This document shows positions 59,459-64,000 of a stretch of DNA of 64,000 nucleotides, piece after piece. The first letter of the stretch is position 1, and every line of letters starts with the position of its first letter. The stretch covers positions 566,055 through 630,054 of the forward strand of contig NZ_JQMQ01000005.1 in the NCBI RefSeq assembly GCF_000744815.1, read 5' to 3'. The notes under the pieces are model-generated. The model saw nothing but the letters and a program-made list of their open reading frames with translations, was not told the DNA's origin and searched no databases. The stretch is from Phaeacidiphilus oryzae TH49 (GTDB taxonomy: Bacteria > Actinomycetota > Actinomycetes > Streptomycetales > Streptomycetaceae). The position numbers and the translations under genes are program-made.

Positions 59459-60346
59459 ATGAGCACCACCGCAGGCACCGAGGAGATCTCCCGCGGACTG
59501 CTCGGCTCCTCGGCCGCGCTCTCCTACGATCCGGAGACCGAGGTCGACTGGTCCGCCCCGCTCCCCGCGGACAAGCACGGGCTCAACCCCGAGTGGAGCG
59601 TCCTCTACGGCACCCCGCTGTGGCGGGAGATGACGGAGGAGCAGCGGGTCACCCTGACCCGGCACGAGGTCTGCTCGATCATGAGCACCGGGATCTGGTT
59701 CGAGATGATCCTCCAGCAGCTGATCCTCCGCGACCAGTACGTCAAGGACCACGCCTCGGCCGAGTTCCGCTTCGCCCTCACCGAGATCGCGGACGAGTGC
59801 CGGCACTCCCTCATGTTCGCCCGCGCCTGCGAGGCGATGGGGGTGCCCGCGTACTTCCCCCGGCGGCCGGTGGTCGAGGCGGCCCGGCTCTTCAAGGCCG
59901 TCGGCACCGCCGAGGCCGCGTACGGCGGGATCCTCGTGGCCGAGGAGGTGCTGGACGTGATGCAGCGGGACGCCATGCGCGACGAGCGGGTGCTCGACCT
60001 GGTCCGCACCACCAGCCGGATCCATGTGGTGGAGGAGTCCCGGCACATGCGGTTCGCCCGCGCGGAGATCCGCGACCGGGTGGCCGGCACCGGCCGGCTG
60101 CGCCGCCAGGCCGCCGCGATGTCCATCGCCGTGGTCGCCTACGTCATCGTCACCAGCCTGGTCAACGACGGGGTCTTCGCCGCGGCGGGACTCGACCCGG
60201 CCCGCGCCCGGGAGGAGGCCCGGCGCAACCCCCACCACCACGCCATGATGCGCAGCAGCGGCGCCCCGCTGATGCGCTTCCTCGGCGGCGCCGGACTGCT
60301 GACCCGCCCGGCCTCCGCCCTCTACCAGCGCGTCCACCTGCTCTGA
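59459..60346 (+). CDS. AurF-like diiron oxygenase
   Basis: 295 residues, helical, resembling the AurF/p-aminobenzoate N-oxygenase family, whose members hydroxylate amines or other substrates at a two-iron centre. Carboxylate/His ligands are visible in RHEVCSIMSTGIWFEMILQQ, ALTEIADECRHSLMFARACEAMG (ExxxH), LVAEEVLDVMQRD and HVVEESRHMRFARAEI (ExxxH). ATG follows GGGAGG at 6 nt. The following ferredoxin-FNR fusion probably supplies electrons. The substrate is unknown; no biosynthetic cluster surrounds it. Confidence 0.83.
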   Translation: MSTTAGTEEISRGLLGSSAALSYDPETEVDWSAPLPADKHGLNPEWSVLYGTPLWREMTEEQRVTLTRHEVCSIMSTGIWFEMILQQLILRDQYVKDHASAEFRFALTEIADECRHSLMFARACEAMGVPAYFPRRPVVEAARLFKAVGTAEAAYGGILVAEEVLDVMQRDAMRDERVLDLVRTTSRIHVVEESRHMRFARAEIRDRVAGTGRLRRQAAAMSIAVVAYVIVTSLVNDGVFAAAGLDPARAREEARRNPHHHAMMRSSGAPLMRFLGGAGLLTRPASALYQRVHLL

Positions 60347-60409
60347 CCGATCCGGCGGCGGGGCGTCGGCACGGCCCCGCGCCCACCAGTTGAGGAAGCC
60401 ACCCCGCCC

Positions 60410-61816
60410 ATGGCCTACGCGATCACCCAGCCCTGCTGCGCCGACGCCTCGTGCGTCGCGGTCTGCCCGGTCAACTGCATCCACCCCGCCCCCGGGGAGC
60501 CGGACTTCGGGTCCACCGACCTCCTCTACATCGACCCGCGCACCTGCATCGACTGCGGCGCCTGCACCGACGCCTGCCCGGTGGAGGCGATCGTCCCGGT
60601 GGAGCGGCTGACCGGCGCGGACACCGAGTACGCCGAGCAGAGCGCCGCGTACTACCGCGGGCGGACCGCCGAGCCCGCCTGGCCGCAGCCGGAGATCCCG
60701 TCCTCGCTCCCATGGGCCGGAAAGCGCGGCGGAGCGCGCGCCCCCCGGGTGGCGATCGTCGGCACCGGCCCCGCCGCCTGCTACACCGCAGAGGCGCTGC
60801 TGCACTCCACGGGCGCCAGGATCACCCTCTACGAGCGGTTGCCGGTCCCCGGTGGGCTGCTCCGCTTCGGGGTCGCCCCGGACCACCCGGCCACCCGGCG
60901 GATGCTGGACTCCTTCGCCCCGCTGCTCCGCCACCCGCGGATCGAACTGCGGCTCGACACCGAGGTCGGACGGGACGTCAGCCACCGGGAACTGACCGAC
61001 CGGTACGACGCCGTCGTCTACGCGGTGGGCGCGGCCTCCTCGCGCGCGCTGGCGGTGCCCGGGGCCGGCCGGCTGCCCGGCAGCCTGACCGCGGGCCGCC
61101 TGGTGGCCTGGTACAACGGCCATCCGGACGTCCCCGGCAATGCCGTCGACCTCCGCGAGGTGCGCCGCGCGGTGGTGGTCGGCACCGGCAATGTCGCCCT
61201 GGACGCGGCCCGGATGCTGGCCACCGCCCCGGAGCGGCTGGCGGACACCGAGATCGCCGCCCACGCCCTGGCCGCACTCCGCTCCTCGGCCCTGCGCGAG
61301 GTGGTCGTCCTCGGCCGGCGCGGCCCCGAGCACGCCGCCTGGACCTGGCCCGAGCTGCACGCCATCCGCCACCACCCGGACTTCGACCTGCTGCTGGACG
61401 AGGAGGGCCGAGTCGACCTGACCGCCCCGCCGGCCGACTCGGGCCGGCGCCGGGTCGTGGTCCGCTTCTCCACCGCCATCGAGGCCGCCGAGCCCCGCCC
61501 GGAGGGCCGGGACCGCCTCGGCGCGGTGCGCGCCACCGGCGCCGGCACCATCCCGGCCGAACTGCTGGTCGCCGCGATCGGCCAGCGCGGGGCCCCCGTC
61601 CCCGGCCTGCCGTTCGATCCGGCGGCGGCCGTGGTGCCGAACCAGCGCGGCCGGGTGGACGGGCTCCCCCGCACCTATGTGGCGGGCTGGATCAAGCGCG
61701 GCCCGAACGGCGGGATCGGCGCCAACCGGGGCTGCGCCCAGGAGACCGTGGACGCCCTGATCGAGGATCTCGCCGCGGCCGCCGCGGCCGCCGCCCCGGT
61801 ACCGGCCCTCGGCTGA
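60410..61816 (+). CDS. Ferredoxin-ferredoxin:NADP+ reductase fusion (FprB-like)
   Basis: 468 residues. The N-terminal bacterial-type ferredoxin at about 1-70 has cysteines in QPCCADASCVAVCPVNCI and TCIDCGACTDACPVEA, suited to a 7Fe (3Fe-4S plus 4Fe-4S) or 8Fe cluster set. It is fused to an adrenodoxin-reductase-like flavoprotein with FAD motif RVAIVGTGPAACYTAEAL, NADP motif AVVVGTGNVALDAARML and a C-terminal TYVAGWIKRGPNGGIGANRGCAQETV. Mycobacterial FprB has the same architecture. 63 nt after the diiron oxygenase gene; most likely its NADPH-fed electron donor. Confidence 0.9.
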   Translation: MAYAITQPCCADASCVAVCPVNCIHPAPGEPDFGSTDLLYIDPRTCIDCGACTDACPVEAIVPVERLTGADTEYAEQSAAYYRGRTAEPAWPQPEIPSSLPWAGKRGGARAPRVAIVGTGPAACYTAEALLHSTGARITLYERLPVPGGLLRFGVAPDHPATRRMLDSFAPLLRHPRIELRLDTEVGRDVSHRELTDRYDAVVYAVGAASSRALAVPGAGRLPGSLTAGRLVAWYNGHPDVPGNAVDLREVRRAVVVGTGNVALDAARMLATAPERLADTEIAAHALAALRSSALREVVVLGRRGPEHAAWTWPELHAIRHHPDFDLLLDEEGRVDLTAPPADSGRRRVVVRFSTAIEAAEPRPEGRDRLGAVRATGAGTIPAELLVAAIGQRGAPVPGLPFDPAAAVVPNQRGRVDGLPRTYVAGWIKRGPNGGIGANRGCAQETVDALIEDLAAAAAAAAPVPALG

Positions 61817-61854
61817 GGCTCGATCGAGCCGCCCTAGGCCGGCCCTCGCGGGCC
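61817..61854. terminator. Double hairpin between convergent genes
   Basis: GGCTCGATCGAGCC (61817-61830) is a perfect palindrome directly after the reductase stop, and GGCCCTCGCGGGCC (61841-61854) forms a second small hairpin before the end of the convergent gene. Probably a two-way terminator. Confidence 0.5.
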
Positions 61855-61859
61855 CTCCT

Positions 61860-62285
61860 TCAGCCCCCGGGCCGCCAGCGGACTCCGACGAGCGCGTCGG
61901 CGACCAGCTGGACGGCCCGGGCGAGCTCCTTGCTGCGCTCGCCCTCGGCGGTGTAGACGGCGAGGAGCTCGGCGAGGGTGGGCGGCTCGGCGGCGCCGCG
62001 GAGGTCGACCCGCGCGGTGCGGTAGCCCCGGCGCAGCTCCTCCAGCCGCGCCTGGAGGGTGTGCCGGACCAGCCGCGCGAGCAGCGCGGGGTGGGCCCGG
62101 AAGAAGTCCTCGTGGCTCCGCCACCCCGGGGCGGCCTGCTCCAGCAGCCAGGCCACGGCCTCCTCGGACCACCCCTCCCGTCCCGGCGCCGGCAGTCCCG
62201 CCGGCCAGCCCGGCGGCGTGGCGATCCGCCGCCCCGACCGGAGCGGCGGGACCTCCGTCGCGCGCACCTCTCCCGTTTCGCTCAT
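61860..62285 (-). CDS. Conserved hypothetical protein
   Basis: 141 residues, soluble, helical (WSEEAVAWLLEQAAPGWRSHEDFFRAHPALLARLVRHTLQARLEELRRGYRTARVDL, LAELLAVYTAEGERSKELARAVQLVADAL). No motif tells the role. The N-terminal 35 residues are Pro/Gly/Arg-rich. The start is at ATG 62285. Divergence of its context (between two oxidoreductase genes) gives no function. Confidence 0.6.
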   Translation of the reverse strand: MSETGEVRATEVPPLRSGRRIATPPGWPAGLPAPGREGWSEEAVAWLLEQAAPGWRSHEDFFRAHPALLARLVRHTLQARLEELRRGYRTARVDLRGAAEPPTLAELLAVYTAEGERSKELARAVQLVADALVGVRWRPGG

Positions 62286-62320
62286 GCGTTCGATTCTAGG
62301 GCCTCATGGCCCCGCCGTCC

Positions 62321-63214
62321 TCAGACCACCAGCACGCGTCGCCCGCGGGTGTGCCCCGCCTTGCTGTCGGCGTGCGCCGCCGCGGCCTCGGCCAGCGGGT
62401 AGGACTTCTCGACCGGGATGCGGAGCCGGCCCCGCGCGATGAGATCGACGGCCACCGCCAGCGCCTCCGGCACGCTCCCGGCCGTCCCGGAGAACCGGAC
62501 GCCGTGCCGCGGCGCGTCCAGATCGGCGATCGAGACCACCCGCCGCGGATCCCCGGTCAGCTCGACGAGCTCGCGGACCACCCCCGAGCCGGCCAGATCG
62601 AGGGCGGCGTCGACCCGGCCGATCCGCCGCACCCGTTCGACCCAGCCCTCGCCGTAGGTGGTGGCGAGGGCGCCCAGGCTGCGCAGATAGTCCTGGTTGG
62701 CGGCTCCGGCGGTGCCGATCACCGCGATCCCGCGGTCCCGGGCGATCTGCAGCACCGCCGAGCCCACTCCCCCGGACGCACCGCTGACCAGCAGCGTCTG
62801 GCCGGGTTTCACAGCGGCCTCGCGGATGATCCGCACCGCGGTCTCCACCACCGACGGGTAGCCGGCCGCCTCCTCGAAGGTCAGCCCCTCGGGCATCAGG
62901 GCCCAGGCGGACAGCACGGCGTACTCGGCGTAGGTGCTGGAGCCCTCGCCGAACACCCGGTCGCCGACCCGGACCCCCTCGACGCCCTCGCCCACCTCGT
63001 CCACCACCCCGGCGGCGTCCAGGCCGACCCCGGCGGGCAGCTCGATCGGATGCGCCTGGAGCACCTGCCCCTCCCGGATCCTCCAGTCGACGGGGTTCAC
63101 CCCGGCCGCCCCCACGGCCACGCGTATCCGGCCGGGGCCCGCGTGGGGCTCCTCGGCGTCCACCAGCCGCAGCACTTCCGGACCACCGAACTCGGCGAAG
63201 CTCACTTTTCTCAT
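62321..63214 (-). CDS. NADP-dependent quinone-oxidoreductase-like protein
   Basis: 297-residue zinc-free medium-chain reductase: FAEFGGPEVLRLVDAEEPHAGPGRIRVAVGAAGVNPVDWRIREG and the NADP-binding LLVSGASGGVGSAVLQIARDRG (GASGGVG). It should reduce quinones, enones or aldehydes with NADPH. ATG 63214 is chosen; ATG 63226 would add four residues. The spacer to the divergent TetR gene carries a 19-bp palindrome directly before the start, giving a compact stress- or electrophile-response pair. Confidence 0.86.
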   Translation of the reverse strand: MRKVSFAEFGGPEVLRLVDAEEPHAGPGRIRVAVGAAGVNPVDWRIREGQVLQAHPIELPAGVGLDAAGVVDEVGEGVEGVRVGDRVFGEGSSTYAEYAVLSAWALMPEGLTFEEAAGYPSVVETAVRIIREAAVKPGQTLLVSGASGGVGSAVLQIARDRGIAVIGTAGAANQDYLRSLGALATTYGEGWVERVRRIGRVDAALDLAGSGVVRELVELTGDPRRVVSIADLDAPRHGVRFSGTAGSVPEALAVAVDLIARGRLRIPVEKSYPLAEAAAAHADSKAGHTRGRRVLVV

Positions 63215-63226
63215 GCCCCGGAACAT

Positions 63227-63245
63227 AACACTAACGGTTAGCGTT
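63227..63245. promoter_or_regulatory. CTAAC-G-GTTAG operator between reductase and TetR genes
   Basis: AACACTAACGGTTAGCGTT: perfect 5-bp arms CTAAC/GTTAG plus outer AAC/GTT arms with one mismatch, in an A/T-richer patch immediately before the reductase start. Likely site of the adjacent TetR regulator. Confidence 0.7.
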
Positions 63246-63284
63246 TTGAACCAGCGAGGTTTTTGCACCTGATAGCCTCAGGTC

Positions 63285-63854
63285 ATGACCTCGCCGCCCG
63301 GGCGCCGTGAGCGCAAGAAGGCCGCCACCCGCCAGAAGATCGCCGACACCGCCCTGCGGCTCTTCCTGGAGCGCGGATACGACCCGGTGGGCATCCGCGA
63401 GGTGGCCGCCGAGGCCGACGTGGCCGTCACCACGCTGTTCTCCCACTTCGCCTCGAAAGAGGCCCTGGTCTTCGAGCGGGACGACGACTTCGAGCGGCGC
63501 CTCCGCAGCGCCGTCACCGACCTGGCGCCGGACTCGCCGCTGATCCCCGCGCTGCGCCGCGAGGTCGAGGCCCTGGTGCGGCACTGCACCTCGGAGGACG
63601 CCGCACCGGTCTGGCGGCTGATCGCCGCGACCCCCGCCCTGCGGGAGTACGAGGAGTCGATGCGGCTGCGGCACGCCGAGTCGCTGGCGGTCGCCATCGC
63701 CGCCGGCCCCGGCCGGACGCGGACCGCGACGGCCTGCCGGACGATCGCGAGGTTCGTGATCGACGGCTACTCGCTGGCCCGGGAGGCCGCCGATCCGCAG
63801 GCCGCGCTGGACGAGATCTTCCGGATGGTCGAGGCCGCCTGGGAGACCGCCTGA
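63285..63854 (+). CDS. TetR-family regulator
   Basis: 189 residues. The HTH (TRQKIADTALRLFLERGYDPVGIREVAAEADVAVTTLFSHFASKEALVF) is at about 15-63, then a short ligand domain (ALRREVEALVRHCTSEDAAPVWRLIAATPALREYEESMRLRHAESLAVAIA). ATG 63285 with TCAGG upstream. Divergent from the quinone-oxidoreductase-like gene with the CTAAC/GTTAG site between them; it likely represses both. Confidence 0.86.
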   Translation: MTSPPGRRERKKAATRQKIADTALRLFLERGYDPVGIREVAAEADVAVTTLFSHFASKEALVFERDDDFERRLRSAVTDLAPDSPLIPALRREVEALVRHCTSEDAAPVWRLIAATPALREYEESMRLRHAESLAVAIAAGPGRTRTATACRTIARFVIDGYSLAREAADPQAALDEIFRMVEAAWETA

Positions 63855-63872
63855 CCCCCGCTCAGCCCCGGC

Positions 63873-64000
63873 TCAGCTTCGGCCGGCCCGAGCCGGCCGG
63901 CGGGCCTCGAACAGGGTGCGGGAGGAGTACGCGGTGAAGCGGCCGTCGCGGCGGAGCACCGCGTCCAGGGCGCGCAGCCGCTCCTCGTACCGCTCCACGG
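63873..64000 (-). CDS. C-terminal end of a probable SAM-dependent methyltransferase (cut by window edge)
   Basis: The last 42 codons read VERYEERLRALDAVLRRDGR followed by FTAYSSRTLFEARRP and a stop at 63873. Methyltransferases of the class I type often end with ERYxERLxxLDxxLxxxGxF and a beta strand FxA. The rest of the gene lies beyond position 64000. Convergent with the TetR gene, 18 bp apart. Confidence 0.6.
   Translation of the reverse strand, partial: VERYEERLRALDAVLRRDGRFTAYSSRTLFEARRPARAGRS

Noticed and set aside
58608-61816. A natural-product gene cluster around the AurF-like oxygenase
   Set aside because: No polyketide, peptide, terpene or amine-forming biosynthesis genes are nearby; the flanking genes are ordinary conserved proteins.
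1-64000. Mobile elements, tRNA and rRNA genes
   Set aside because: I scanned for transposase, integrase and phage motifs, inverted terminal repeats, tRNA cloverleaf ends and rRNA and saw none that I could support. A tRNAscan or covariance run would be needed to exclude short RNA genes.

Overview
The window is about 73% G+C and uses many GTG and some TTG starts. Its genes overlap as ATGA or GTGA within operons, and its sugar importers lack their own ATPase, as in streptomycetes that share the ATPase MsiK. A BxlR/BxlEFGA-type xylobiose operon, a DasR-like operator before a chitinase, an ECF41 sigma factor and a 7Fe ferredoxin-FNR fusion all point to a Streptomyces-like soil actinomycete (Streptomycetaceae). 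I saw no rRNA, tRNA, CRISPR array, integrase or transposase. It looks like ordinary chromosome rich in carbohydrate uptake and cell-envelope genes.

Layout. 1-6660: arabinose catabolism (araA partial, araD, araB), a LacI-type regulator and a sodium:solute symporter, linked by three near-identical operators. 6736-10918: a long hairpin between convergent genes, an acetate-type symporter with its DUF485 partner, a SpoIIE-type phosphatase and a membrane protein. 11118-17582: a DUF4190 protein (frame broken), a STAS protein, a secreted transglycosylase with a His-every-third-residue domain, an alcohol dehydrogenase, a SCO6745-like protein and an EamA exporter. 17563-24622: the divergent bxlR / bxlEFGA xylobiose locus. 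24897-35597: a thioesterase, a methyltransferase/XRE-cupin pair, a GH18 chitinase, a Gfo/Idh oxidoreductase, an ECF41 sigma factor, a DinB-like protein and a large secreted CHAP-PKD protein.

35704-44556 is the most coherent locus: a sugar kinase of the BadF/MurK family and MurQ run one way. The other way run an RpiR/MurR-type regulator, a NamZ-type exo-muramidase, a beta-lactamase-fold hydrolase resembling Bacillus AmiE, and an ABC importer without ATPase. It reads as a system for releasing, importing and breaking down N-acetylmuramic acid in which an ABC importer plus kinase replaces the PTS.

44639-48810: a zinc-type dehydrogenase divergent from a ribose-type ABC importer. 49422-55447: an acyl-CoA degradation cluster (two enoyl-CoA hydratases, two adjacent acyl-CoA dehydrogenases, a divergent acyl-CoA ligase). 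55608-58561: small conserved proteins. 58608-61816: a TetR regulator, an AurF-like diiron oxygenase and a ferredoxin-ferredoxin reductase fusion that probably feeds it electrons. 61860-64000: a hypothetical protein, a quinone-oxidoreductase/TetR pair and the end of a methyltransferase.

Quality note: four genes contain five apparent one-base losses, all in G/C-rich tracts and all in the same direction. Sequencing or assembly error is the simplest explanation, so those genes are annotated across the break.
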